Assembly (NCBI RefSeq): GCF_900129745.1
Contig: NZ_FQWS01000002.1
Location: forward strand, 992,001-1,056,000
Direction of reading: 5' to 3'
Length of the DNA stretch: 64,000 nt
Origin: Winogradskyella jejuensis
Lineage (GTDB): Bacteria; Bacteroidota; Bacteroidia; Flavobacteriales; Flavobacteriaceae
A program made the position numbers and the translations under genes. Within the stretch, counting starts at the first letter, position 1. Each line of letters begins with the position of its first letter. Of the stretch, positions 24,610 to 33,162 are shown in pieces. The notes under the pieces were generated by a model that was not told where the DNA came from, did no database searches, and saw only the letters and a list, made by a program, of their open reading frames with translations.

Positions 24610-27297
24610 TTACTTAAATGGGAGATAAAAACCAAAGGTTACCCCGTTTTTCTTGTTATTTTTTGCCCAAATAGAGCCTTTGTGTTTGCTAATTATTTGT
24701 TTGGATATTGCAAGCCCTAATCCGCTGCCTTGCGGCTTTATAATATTTTGGTTTTTGGACTGAAAAAATTTATCGAAAATAAATGGCATATCCGCCTCAG
24801 GAATACCTGTTCCGTTGTCGTTTATGGTAACTTCTAAAAAACCTTTTTCGTATTTATAATCGACAATAATAATGCCATTACCATCTTTGCAATACTTTAT
24901 AGCATTAGATATTAAATTGGTTAATACCTGCCAGATTTTGTCTTCATCGTACACAGCAAAGACATCACTTGTGTTAGAACTAATAATTTTAATGTTCTTT
25001 TTTGAAGCTATTTGCCTAAGTCCACCAATGGCTTTTTGTATAGTCTCTCTGATATTATTTTTCTTAAAATTAAGACTTGAGCGACCATTGGATAGTTTTT
25101 CGAAATCGAGAATATTCTGAATTAATCGTGAGAGTCTATCGCTATCCTGGAGCATATTACTAAGGAATTGAGCTTGAATTTCTTTTGGCATTTCTGCGTC
25201 TTCTATGAGTAGCTCAGTAGAGGCTCTTATACCTGTTATTGGTGTTTTAAGTTCGTGAGCCACCGTATCTAAAAATTCGTCTTTTTGCAAATCTTTTTGA
25301 ATTAGTTCTTCATTAGCTTCACTAAGCTTATCCGTGAGTTTAGTTAATTCTTCAGATTTTTCGCGGAGTAATTTATTTCGGGCAATGGTTTCTTTAGACT
25401 CTTCAAGAATTTTTAAAACTTCCACAAGACTAACCTCTTCTTCTTTAACAACACTACTAATTAAAATTTTTGCAGAAGCACTACCAATACTTCCTGTCAA
25501 TAACTTCTCTGAAAAATTTATGAGTCGAGAATCTGCCATTTGTGTTTCTGGTGATATGTTATATTTTTTGAAGAATAGATTTAACGCACGATTCGTTCTC
25601 TCTTCACCCAAAAATTTATTCAAAACATTTTTAATTTCCGCAACGTAGGCTTCACCTTTCCAGACCAATGCGCCATCTTGTAAATCATTATAGTTTTTGC
25701 TATCAATAAACATTTCGGCATAATTGCGCTCGCGGTAGTTGCCTTTGTATAGTAAAGAGAAGAGCCCATAAAACAAACAATTAACAAGCATGCTCCAAAA
25801 GAAAGCATGCGCTGGTGGACTGAGAAAATCTATTCCTAATAATGCATGAGGTTTTAATGGCGAAATACCGTAAAATCCATATTCTACAAAATCATCTGAC
25901 CCTGTAAGTGCTTGAATAGAGAACGGCAGGATTAAAGTATAAAAAACCACAGCAAAGCCTGCTATAATGCCAATTATTGTAGCTCTAGAAGACCCACGAT
26001 TCCAGAATAATCCAATAAAAAAAGAAGGAGCTAACTGCGCTATTATTACAAAAGCCATAAGACCTATGGAATATAATGATAGCTCATAAGAGAAATTTAC
26101 ATAAAATGCATAGGCTAATATGATAATTGAAAATATAGATATACGCCTAATATTCTTAATATATTTTGCATTTCTGTCTGGGTGATTTTTTAAAAACCTA
26201 TCTAAAAACCCATAAGGAATAATTAAGTTATTACTCAACATGGTAGATAACGCCAAAGTTGATACTACAACCATTGAAATGACTGCTGAAAAACCGCCTA
26301 AAAAAACTAAGGATGCCAAAAGCGTATTGTTATTTTGCAAAGGCAACAGGAGTGCATAATATTCAGCTTGCTCAGGATTTCCTATAGCTAAGTTGCCGCC
26401 CCAAGCTATAAAAATCACAAAAATATTAAACAGTAGTAAGTACAAAGGAAACAGCCATATTGCGGTTTTAAGATGCTTTTCTCTAACATTTTCTACAACT
26501 GAAACTTGAAATTGTCTTGGTAATAAAAAGATAGCCATAAATGAAAGTAAAATTGTATACATCCAATTAAAACCACTTTCAAAACCATTTATAGTAGTTA
26601 AACGTTCAAAATTTGAAAATTGAGACATTTTTGTATAAATATCCTCAGTACCATCAAACAAAACATAAGTTACATAAACGCCAATACACAAGAAAAATAT
26701 TAGCTTTATTACAGACTCGAAAGCAACGGAAACTAAAATACCTTTGTGTTTTACGGATGCGTCGCTAGATTGCGTACCAAAAAATGTTGCAAACACAGCT
26801 AATATAAGGGCAATGTAAAGTGTAGAGTCGTCATAAATGGATTTGGAAACATAACTCGTATCATCTGCCAATATCTGAAACGTTTCTGATACCGCTTGAA
26901 GTTGTAAAGCTATGTAAGGTATTATTCCCAATAAACAAATAACAGTGACCAAAGCTCCTAAAAATCTATGATTGCCATAGCGCAGAGAAATAAAATCTGC
27001 TATAGAACTTATCTTATGTTGCTTTGATATTCTTATAACCTTTCGCAACAAAAGTATCCAAAGTGGTGCTGCAATTACAGGTCCTAAATAAATAGGCAGA
27101 AAATCTATGCCAGAAGTGGCTGCAATACCAATACTGCCATAGTAGGTCCAGGCCGTACAGTAAACAGCCAATGCAAGGGCATAAATAATTGGACTATTTA
27201 CCCAACGGCTCTTTGATTTCTTTTCAGCAAAAAAAGCAATTCCAAAAAGTAGCGAGAGATAAATGATTATAATAAAAAACAGCACGTAATTACTCAT
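24610..27297 (-). CDS. Na+/solute symporter-histidine kinase fusion (CbrA-like sensor)
   Basis: An 895-residue inner-membrane sensor. About residues 1-500 form a sodium:solute symporter domain with some 13 hydrophobic helices. A linker of about 100 residues follows, then a coiled region (about 630-670). The kinase His is His681 in Thr-Val-Ala-His-Glu-Leu-Lys-Thr-Pro. The ATPase boxes follow: Asn in Leu-Ile-Ser-Asn-Ala-Ile-Lys, Asn-Asp-Asn-Gly-Thr-Gly-Ile-Pro, and Gly-Ser-Gly-Leu-Gly-Leu-Ala. This architecture is that of CbrA/MCP-type transporter-linked kinases, in which transport or substrate binding is thought to drive signalling. Its start overlaps the preceding 64-residue gene by eight bases. 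The gene lies between a stand-alone symporter and acs, so acetate or another short carboxylate is the likely signal. Confidence 0.92.
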   Translation of the reverse strand: MSNYVLFFIIIIYLSLLFGIAFFAEKKSKSRWVNSPIIYALALAVYCTAWTYYGSIGIAATSGIDFLPIYLGPVIAAPLWILLLRKVIRISKQHKISSIADFISLRYGNHRFLGALVTVICLLGIIPYIALQLQAVSETFQILADDTSYVSKSIYDDSTLYIALILAVFATFFGTQSSDASVKHKGILVSVAFESVIKLIFFLCIGVYVTYVLFDGTEDIYTKMSQFSNFERLTTINGFESGFNWMYTILLSFMAIFLLPRQFQVSVVENVREKHLKTAIWLFPLYLLLFNIFVIFIAWGGNLAIGNPEQAEYYALLLPLQNNNTLLASLVFLGGFSAVISMVVVSTLALSTMLSNNLIIPYGFLDRFLKNHPDRNAKYIKNIRRISIFSIIILAYAFYVNFSYELSLYSIGLMAFVIIAQLAPSFFIGLFWNRGSSRATIIGIIAGFAVVFYTLILPFSIQALTGSDDFVEYGFYGISPLKPHALLGIDFLSPPAHAFFWSMLVNCLFYGLFSLLYKGNYRERNYAEMFIDSKNYNDLQDGALVWKGEAYVAEIKNVLNKFLGEERTNRALNLFFKKYNISPETQMADSRLINFSEKLLTGSIGSASAKILISSVVKEEEVSLVEVLKILEESKETIARNKLLREKSEELTKLTDKLSEANEELIQKDLQKDEFLDTVAHELKTPITGIRASTELLIEDAEMPKEIQAQFLSNMLQDSDRLSRLIQNILDFEKLSNGRSSLNFKKNNIRETIQKAIGGLRQIASKKNIKIISSNTSDVFAVYDEDKIWQVLTNLISNAIKYCKDGNGIIIVDYKYEKGFLEVTINDNGTGIPEADMPFIFDKFFQSKNQNIIKPQGSGLGLAISKQIISKHKGSIWAKNNKKNGVTFGFYLPFK

Positions 27298-27484
27298 AAT
27301 GACGCTTTAAGACAACATAAGAGATAAGAATTGAAATTGCCCAAACACAGAATACAGCAAAATAGAAAATAGGAATTCCAAAAACTGATTTATCACTATT
27401 AAAAATAAATATCAGAGGTATATTTAGAATAATAAAAACTGCTATGCTATTAATGATAAGTTTCTGCTCGTGACGTTTTTTCAT
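27290..27484 (-). CDS. Small two-helix membrane protein overlapping the sensor kinase gene
   Basis: A 64-residue protein: a basic start, two hydrophobic helices (about 10-29 and 36-59) and a His-Tyr-Glu end. Its last eight bases overlap the transporter-kinase start, so translation is coupled. The design (two helices, next to a symporter domain) parallels DUF4212 and DUF485 small subunits of Na+/solute symporters, so it may be the small subunit of the sensor's transporter domain. It starts about 12 bases after an intrinsic terminator. Family not recognised. Confidence 0.65.
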   Translation of the reverse strand: MKKRHEQKLIINSIAVFIILNIPLIFIFNSDKSVFGIPIFYFAVFCVWAISILISYVVLKRHYE

Positions 27485-27496
27485 AATGAACTAAAA

Positions 27497-27532
27497 TACA
27501 AAAAACAGTGTTGGTATTTCACAACACTGTTT
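27497..27532 (-). terminator. Intrinsic terminator/attenuator between symporter and sensor genes
   Basis: On the minus strand a perfect 11-bp stem, AAACAGTGTTG with CAACACTGTTT, and an 8-base loop is followed by TTTTTGTATTTT. It lies 20 bases after the symporter stop and just before the next start, with no obvious room for a full promoter. Confidence 0.85.
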
Positions 27533-27552
27533 AAAGCTAACTAAAAAATTAC

Positions 27553-29319
27553 CTAGTGAGATTGTGCCTCACCAGCACCAGAAGGGATTCTGATATTTTC
27601 AACAATTTCTTGAACATATTGCGGTGGTGCAGCGGTTGCTCGAGACACTACCAAGGAAATAACAACATTAACTAGCATTGCTATAGTGCCAAATCCTTCA
27701 GGTGATGTTCCGAACCACCAATCTGCTTCTGTTCCACCTCCAAAAAATCCAAGTTTAAATTTCATCATGTAAAAAAGCATTAGTGTAATTCCTACGACCA
27801 TACCAGCAATAGCACCTTCCTTGTTCATTCGCTTATCAAAAATGCCTAATATAATCGCTGGAAAAAATGATGCTGCAGCCAAACCAAAGGCTAATGCGAC
27901 TACTGCGGCGACAAATCCTGGTGGATTAATACCAAAGTATCCTGCAATAATAACCGCACCAACGATAGCGATACGTGCCCACATTAATTCGCCTTTATCC
28001 GAAATGTCTGGTTTTATTTGCTTTTTTATTAAATCATGTGAAATAGATGTAGAAATAACTAGCAATAATCCTGCTGCTGTAGATAAGGCTGCTGCTAATC
28101 CACCTGCTGCCACCAAAGCAATCACCCAATTTGGTAGTTTGGCAATTTCAGGATTTGCTAAAACCATAATGTCTCTATCTACATACAACTCGTTAGCATT
28201 TGCATTTGCATTGGAGATTAAACGCTCACCATAATCACCGCGTTCTTCTGTATAGACTGGCTTTTTACCTTCTATTGCGCCACCAGCTACATACTGTATT
28301 TTACCATCACCATTCTTATCGCTCCAAGCTATTAAACCTGTGTCTTCCCAGTTTTTAAACCAATCGGGTACATCTGCATACTTAGTTTCACTAACAGTTT
28401 CGATAAGGTTTGTTCTTGCAAAAACCGCAATTGCAGGTGCAGTTGTATATAGAATAGCAATAAGTAATAATGCATAACCCGCTGACTTACGAGCATCTTT
28501 TACCTTTGGTACTGTGAAAAAACGAACAATAACATGTGGTAAACCTGCTGTACCAACCATAAGCGCCAGTGTTATTGCAAAAACATCCCAAGTAGATTTT
28601 GTTCCGTCCGTATATTCTTTAAAACCTAATTGTGTATGTAATTGATCTAACTTATCGAGTAGATAAGTACCATCTTCAACTGTGCCTCCCATTCCTAATT
28701 GCGGAATTACATTTCCAGTCATTTGAATAGATATAAAAAATGCAGGAACCATAAAGGCGAAAATTAATACGCAATATTGTGCTACTTGTGTATAGGTAAT
28801 ACCTTTCATTCCGCCGAGAAAAGCGAAAATTAATACCACAGCCATACCTATTATTACTCCAAAAGTAATATCAACTTGAAGGAATTGTGAGAAAACAACA
28901 CCAACACCTCGCATTTGACCAGCAACATAGGTGAAAGACACTATTAACGCACATATTACAGCTACTGTTCTTGCCACATTAGAATAATAGCGGTCTCCAA
29001 TAAAATCGGGAACCGTAAATTTTCCAAACTTTCTTAAATACGGTGCTAATAATAAAGCTAGAAGCACATAACCACCTGTCCAACCCATAAGATAAACAGA
29101 GCCATCGTAACCAGTAAAAGAAATAATACCTGCCATTGAAATAAATGACGCGGCACTCATCCAATCGGCTGCCGTTGCCATACCATTTGCTAAAGGTGAT
29201 ACACCACCGCCAGCAACATAAAATTCTTTTGTAGAGCCTGCTCTAGCCCATATTGCAATTCCGAAGTATAGTGCAAATGTTACACCTACTAATATCCATG
29301 TCCATACTTGTACACTCAT
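27553..29319 (-). CDS. Sodium:solute symporter, acetate-permease-like (VC_2705 type)
   Basis: A 588-residue inner-membrane protein with about 13 helices. The N-terminal Phe-Tyr-Val-Ala-Gly-Gly-Gly segment, Ala-Ser-Phe-Ile-Ser-Met-Ala-Gly near residue 57, and Gly-Gly-Met-Lys-Gly-Ile-Thr-Tyr-Thr-Gln near residue 168 are SSS-family motifs. A hydrophilic loop of about 100 residues (about 305-400) with Asp-Lys-Asn-Gly-Asp-Gly-Lys is characteristic of the subgroup that pairs with DUF4212. The DUF4212 gene precedes it by 26 bases. The setting with acs and aceBA makes acetate or a related short-chain acid the likely substrate. Confidence 0.9.
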   Translation of the reverse strand: MSVQVWTWILVGVTFALYFGIAIWARAGSTKEFYVAGGGVSPLANGMATAADWMSAASFISMAGIISFTGYDGSVYLMGWTGGYVLLALLLAPYLRKFGKFTVPDFIGDRYYSNVARTVAVICALIVSFTYVAGQMRGVGVVFSQFLQVDITFGVIIGMAVVLIFAFLGGMKGITYTQVAQYCVLIFAFMVPAFFISIQMTGNVIPQLGMGGTVEDGTYLLDKLDQLHTQLGFKEYTDGTKSTWDVFAITLALMVGTAGLPHVIVRFFTVPKVKDARKSAGYALLLIAILYTTAPAIAVFARTNLIETVSETKYADVPDWFKNWEDTGLIAWSDKNGDGKIQYVAGGAIEGKKPVYTEERGDYGERLISNANANANELYVDRDIMVLANPEIAKLPNWVIALVAAGGLAAALSTAAGLLLVISTSISHDLIKKQIKPDISDKGELMWARIAIVGAVIIAGYFGINPPGFVAAVVALAFGLAAASFFPAIILGIFDKRMNKEGAIAGMVVGITLMLFYMMKFKLGFFGGGTEADWWFGTSPEGFGTIAMLVNVVISLVVSRATAAPPQYVQEIVENIRIPSGAGEAQSH

Positions 29320-29345
29320 AATATTTTATTTTTAGTAGTGGCAGA

Positions 29346-29606
29346 CTATTCGTCGAAACCGTATTTTTTATCTAGTTTATTCATGATTCTTACGTAAACG
29401 AAAATTAAAATAACGAATACATAGATTGAGCCTTGTTGTGCAAACCAAAAGCCAAGCTTAAAGCCACCAAGTCTTATTTCATTTAATGCATCCTTAAAGA
29501 GGATACCACAGCCATAGGATACTATAAACCAAATGACTAAAAGTATAGAAAGGTATTTTACATTCTCTTTCCAATATGCTGTTGCATGTTTTTGTTTTTC
29601 TGACAT
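29346..29606 (-). CDS. DUF4212 sodium/substrate symporter small subunit
   Basis: An 86-residue protein with two membrane helices (about 18-36 and 50-70). It has the family's central Trp-Phe-Ala-Gln-Gln-Gly-Ser-Ile-Tyr-Val-Phe, and ends in Asp-Lys-Lys-Tyr-Gly. DUF4212 proteins are the small partner of VC_2705-type symporters, which here is the next gene. The gap to the porin stop is 11 bases and to the symporter 26 bases, so the three are one unit. Confidence 0.92.
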   Translation of the reverse strand: MSEKQKHATAYWKENVKYLSILLVIWFIVSYGCGILFKDALNEIRLGGFKLGFWFAQQGSIYVFVILIFVYVRIMNKLDKKYGFDE

Positions 29607-29617
29607 AATTTTAAATG

Positions 29618-30856
29618 TTATAGATATATCATAGCCTGAAGCGTAATTGTACCAACAGCATCATTGTTAGCATACTTCGTGTTTTGATACTCTAAGGTTA
29701 GTTTTGAATGATGCCCACTGAAATAGGCGTTTGCTCCAATGCCAAATTGATTGGCATTATCGTCTAATGCATCAATACTCCGCGTTGTAAAATGGGCATA
29801 AGGCTGAAACTTTGTACTGTTTGAAGAAGGAATAACATAGCCTAAATGAGCGTGAAGCATTGTGCCAGTTTCATACGTCTGACCCAAAGTAAAGTTATTG
29901 CCGTAGTCATTAAATTGGGCTAAACCATAAGCTGTAATAGCTGCACCATTTTCACCAAGAGGTGCATCATAAAATGCATCTACAGCAAAAATAGAAACGT
30001 CTTCACCTTCCAAGTTTGAATTATTATCTAAAGAAACCGAGCCTTTTGGGTGTAAAAAGAAACCAGCACCAACGTTAAATACTTTTTTGGTTCCTAGGTA
30101 TGTACCGACTTTATAAGGAAGGAAATTTGATTCTTGGTCTAAAAAATTATAATCAAAATAACCAGCATATGTTCTTCCCGCATCTTTAGAACCTAATAAA
30201 CGGCGACCAGAGTATATAGCAGCTCCATTAACTGGAGAAGCAGAAGCCTGTAAATTGTTTGTTACCGCATCGTTTATAGATACACGGTATTGAAGTTTAT
30301 CAAACTTTCCTTTTACATATACGCCCATATGACGTGCAAATTGGTCCGACAAACCAATAGTAGCCCAAGCTTGACGCGTATTATCTAGCATCATAATATT
30401 TAAGGTACTTTGATTATTTGCTCTAGATATGCCATTCCAATAGTGCAAACCACCGCCAATAGCATGATTTTTAGAAAGGCTATACTCACCCCATACATCA
30501 TGGAAGAATAATTGAGAGCTTTCGCCCTTACCAGTTGGCGATAGGTTATCACCATTAAGACTATTAAGTCCAAAATGCGTTAAAATCATAAACTTTTTGT
30601 TAAGCTGCGCGTACATTAAAACACGTGCACGCCTTATACTAAAGTTTAAGTCGCTTTGTTCATTACCATTTACGTCTAATGGCCTGTCAGAATTGTGTTG
30701 CGCCCAGAATTGAGCCCAAGAGATAATACGAAAGTACTTCGTACCTTCTTCATTAAGTTTTACCTTCATACCACCAGTATAATCTGGAGCACCTTGGGAA
30801 AAACATAACTGAAAGGTGCAAAAAACACCTATCAGTACTATGCTTAATTTTTTCAT
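29618..30856 (-). CDS. Outer-membrane porin
   Basis: A 412-residue protein with a signal peptide (Lys-Lys-Leu, hydrophobic core, Cys-Phe-Ser-Gln) and a mature sequence of alternating strands. Features are Arg-Ile-Ile-Ser-Trp-Ala-Gln-Phe-Trp-Ala-Gln near residue 45, Arg-Arg-Ala-Arg near residue 75 (arginine-rich pore-type ladder), and a C-terminal strand ending in Met-Ile-Tyr-Leu. It heads the gene string leading to symporter and acs, and so probably lets the transported acid cross the outer membrane. Substrate selectivity cannot be read from sequence. Confidence 0.85.
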   Translation of the reverse strand: MKKLSIVLIGVFCTFQLCFSQGAPDYTGGMKVKLNEEGTKYFRIISWAQFWAQHNSDRPLDVNGNEQSDLNFSIRRARVLMYAQLNKKFMILTHFGLNSLNGDNLSPTGKGESSQLFFHDVWGEYSLSKNHAIGGGLHYWNGISRANNQSTLNIMMLDNTRQAWATIGLSDQFARHMGVYVKGKFDKLQYRVSINDAVTNNLQASASPVNGAAIYSGRRLLGSKDAGRTYAGYFDYNFLDQESNFLPYKVGTYLGTKKVFNVGAGFFLHPKGSVSLDNNSNLEGEDVSIFAVDAFYDAPLGENGAAITAYGLAQFNDYGNNFTLGQTYETGTMLHAHLGYVIPSSNSTKFQPYAHFTTRSIDALDDNANQFGIGANAYFSGHHSKLTLEYQNTKYANNDAVGTITLQAMIYL

Positions 30857-30948
30857 ACAAATTGAAGTTTAGTTAGTTAAACAATGATTTTGTGTGCACC
30901 ACTAAACTCCAAAAAATGAAATAGGAAAAAAAAGATAGTATATATATC

Positions 30949-30968
30949 TGTTAAATTTATATATAAAT
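30949..30968. promoter_or_regulatory. Possible operator in the porin upstream region
   Basis: On the minus strand 30964-30949 reads ATATATAAATTTAACA, which matches 13 of 15 bases of the repeated ATATATYAATTTAGC upstream of the IS1-like gene. It overlaps a 14-bp palindrome ATTTATATATAAAT (30955-30968). It is about 95 bases from the porin start. High AT content weakens the evidence. Confidence 0.4.
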
Positions 30969-31030
30969 ATTAAAAAGAGTAATTGTAAAATACGAACTCC
31001 TATGTTAAACAAAAAAGAATAAAATAGCCA

Positions 31031-31450
31031 TCACTCTCTAAAACGTTCCCATTTTATGAGCATAAATTTATCTCCTAACTCCGTGACAATAGTACCTGCT
31101 CCTTTAAGGTTTAGTGAATTAGAAAAAAAGGTTGAAAGCTCCTGAGCATTTAAAATTTTATAAGTTGGGTGATAGTTAGTGTTATAAGGACGCTTTATAT
31201 TATATTTTTTTACCCAGTTCATTATACTAACATGAGAAATCCCCAAAATACGTTCAATTTCACGGTAAGTTAGACCTTCTAAATAGAGTTGAAGTGCCTT
31301 GTTAACGTAGTAATCGTCTATCTTCTTCCCTATCTTGTTTACTGTAAAGAAATAATTGCAAGACTTACATTTGTAACGCTGTCTATTTTTAATAACACCA
31401 CTCTTAACATAGTCTTCAGAATTGCAATTTGGACAGTTAGATACATTCAT
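31031..31450 (-). CDS. IS1-InsA-like zinc-finger/HTH DNA-binding protein, probable regulator
   Basis: A 139-residue protein. Cys6, Cys9, Cys28 and Cys31 form a two-plus-two zinc ribbon with Lys-Ser-Gly following, as in the InsA N-terminus of IS1. Residues about 52-85 form a helix-turn-helix (Leu-Thr-Tyr-Arg-Glu-Ile-Glu-Arg-Ile-Leu-Gly-Ile-Ser-His). The remaining 50 residues show no DDE catalytic pattern. InsA alone is about 91 residues and needs InsB for transposition; no insB frame, terminal inverted repeats or target duplication are seen. The gene sits alone upstream of the porin-symporter operon on the same strand. It is best explained as a domesticated transposase-derived DNA-binding protein, perhaps controlling that operon and itself. 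Confidence 0.72.
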   Translation of the reverse strand: MNVSNCPNCNSEDYVKSGVIKNRQRYKCKSCNYFFTVNKIGKKIDDYYVNKALQLYLEGLTYREIERILGISHVSIMNWVKKYNIKRPYNTNYHPTYKILNAQELSTFFSNSLNLKGAGTIVTELGDKFMLIKWERFRE

Positions 31451-31484
31451 ATATATTAATTTAGCATAAATATATCAATTTAGC
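31451..31484. promoter_or_regulatory. Tandem 15-bp direct repeat upstream of the IS1-like gene
   Basis: ATATATTAATTTAGC (31451-31465) and ATATATCAATTTAGC (31470-31484) are identical except one base, with 19-bp spacing, and abut the start codon of the gene. The position suggests autoregulation. Confidence 0.5.
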
Positions 31485-31550
31485 GCATTATATACAAATC
31501 GGTTGATTATGTCTAAATTAAAGATTAGAAAGCCTAAACAAAATATAATT

Positions 31551-32924
31551 TTAAGACTTTAACTTACTAAAGTAAATTCTAGACGCTGCTATGACTTTTG
31601 GTGCTAAAATAATAGTTGCTATCATTGTTGGAATAGCCATTAACGCAAATACGCCATCGATAAAGTTTATCATAGCTTTAAAATCTGTTGTTGCTGCTAA
31701 AACTATGCTCGCAATATATAGATAGTTATAATAGTGCTTTCGTTTTGCACCAATAAGAAAGGACAAGCATTTATTTCCGTAATAAGCATACGAAAACAAG
31801 GACGACACACTAAAAATAAACACGCAAATCATTAATAAATACTGCCCGAATCCAGGAATGGCATTTTGAAATGCTTCTGCCGTTAAACTCACACCATTAC
31901 TCGCTGTAGTTTCCCAAACTCCAGTAACTAAAATTGCTAAAGCCGTTAACGTACATACAATCAGAGTATCTATTGCAGGACCTAACATGGCTACTAAACC
32001 TTCACGAACTGGCTCATCTGTTTTTGCAGCACCATGCGCCATGGCTGCTGTACCTAAACCAGCTTCGTTAGAAAACGCACCGCGCTTAATACCATGTAGT
32101 ATTAATGCACCTAATACGCCACCAAGAAACGGTTTATCTTTTGGATAATACTCTGCGCTAAAGGCATCCGTGACAATCATGGCTAGATATTTTGGAACTT
32201 CCGTGTAATTAACAAACAGAATAATAAGCACCAAAACGAAATATAAGAGTACCATAGACGGTACTAGTTTAGATGCCCAGTTACTTATACGTTTTAAACC
32301 ACCAAAAACTACAATACTTGTAAAAATAACCAAAACAGCAGCAATAATAAGATTGGACGTTAACGAAACTTCTACACCATTAGGTATTAAAATAATATCG
32401 TTAATGGCTTGCTTTAACTGGTTGACGTTTACCACAGGTAAAGCACCTAAGATTCCAAAAAAGCTGAACATTAAGGCCAAAAATTTCCAACGTTTACCTA
32501 AACCTTCAACTATAAAGTACATGGGGCCGCCTTGTAGCTCGCCTTCACTGTCTTTGCCTCGATATAGAATGGCTAGAGTTGATGTAAAATATTTAGTACT
32601 CATGCCAATTACGGCACTGACCCACATCCAAAAAACGGCTCCTGGCCCACCAACAACAATCGCTAACGCTACACCAGAAATATTTCCCATACCAATAGTA
32701 GAAGATAAAGCCGTGGATAAAGCTTGGAAATGTGTTATCTGACCAGGGTCGTTGGGGTCATCGTATTTACCACGCAGCACTTGTATGGCATGACCGAGAT
32801 AACGAAATGGTAAAAATTGAGAGCGGATAATAAGATACAAACCACCACCAATTAATATAATAAGTAAGGGTAATCCCCAAGCAAGAGAAGAAAATTCTGC
32901 AAGAATAGTGTTTAGTTTTTCCAT
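31551..32924 (-). CDS. Alanine/glycine:cation symporter (AGCS family)
   Basis: A 457-residue inner-membrane protein with about ten or eleven helices. The family motif Gly-Met-Gly-Asn-Ile-Ser-Gly-Val-Ala is near residue 76, and Gly-Gly-Pro-Met-Tyr-Phe near residue 133. Gly-Ala-Phe-Ser-Asn-Glu-Ala-Gly-Leu-Gly-Thr-Ala near residue 285 is the AGCS signature. It is expected to import alanine or glycine with Na+. It stands alone, transcribed from a start at 32924, and is not obviously part of the acetate locus. Confidence 0.92.
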   Translation of the reverse strand: MEKLNTILAEFSSLAWGLPLLIILIGGGLYLIIRSQFLPFRYLGHAIQVLRGKYDDPNDPGQITHFQALSTALSSTIGMGNISGVALAIVVGGPGAVFWMWVSAVIGMSTKYFTSTLAILYRGKDSEGELQGGPMYFIVEGLGKRWKFLALMFSFFGILGALPVVNVNQLKQAINDIILIPNGVEVSLTSNLIIAAVLVIFTSIVVFGGLKRISNWASKLVPSMVLLYFVLVLIILFVNYTEVPKYLAMIVTDAFSAEYYPKDKPFLGGVLGALILHGIKRGAFSNEAGLGTAAMAHGAAKTDEPVREGLVAMLGPAIDTLIVCTLTALAILVTGVWETTASNGVSLTAEAFQNAIPGFGQYLLMICVFIFSVSSLFSYAYYGNKCLSFLIGAKRKHYYNYLYIASIVLAATTDFKAMINFIDGVFALMAIPTMIATIILAPKVIAASRIYFSKLKS

Positions 32925-33162
32925 GGATGCTAAAAATACAAAACTTACTCAGAGTTAACAATTTTTGCAAAAACACGTAGTTTTAAGTGTTGACTTTAAG
33001 TATTACTTCTCTTGTTAATTGATAAACTCAATGTTATATTGAACAGGCAGAAGTATTATAACTGAGCTCATCTTGAGGTTAGTGTGCATTTGAACTAAAT
33101 TTTACAAATAGATGTAACTTCATATAACTTCTTATCGTCCTATTATAGAATAAGCTTAAGAA

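Noticed and set aside
31031..31450. Possible active IS1 insertion sequence
   Set aside because: Only an InsA-like DNA-binding portion is present; no insB frame, DDE residues, terminal inverted repeats or target-site duplication were seen, so it was treated as a stand-alone gene.
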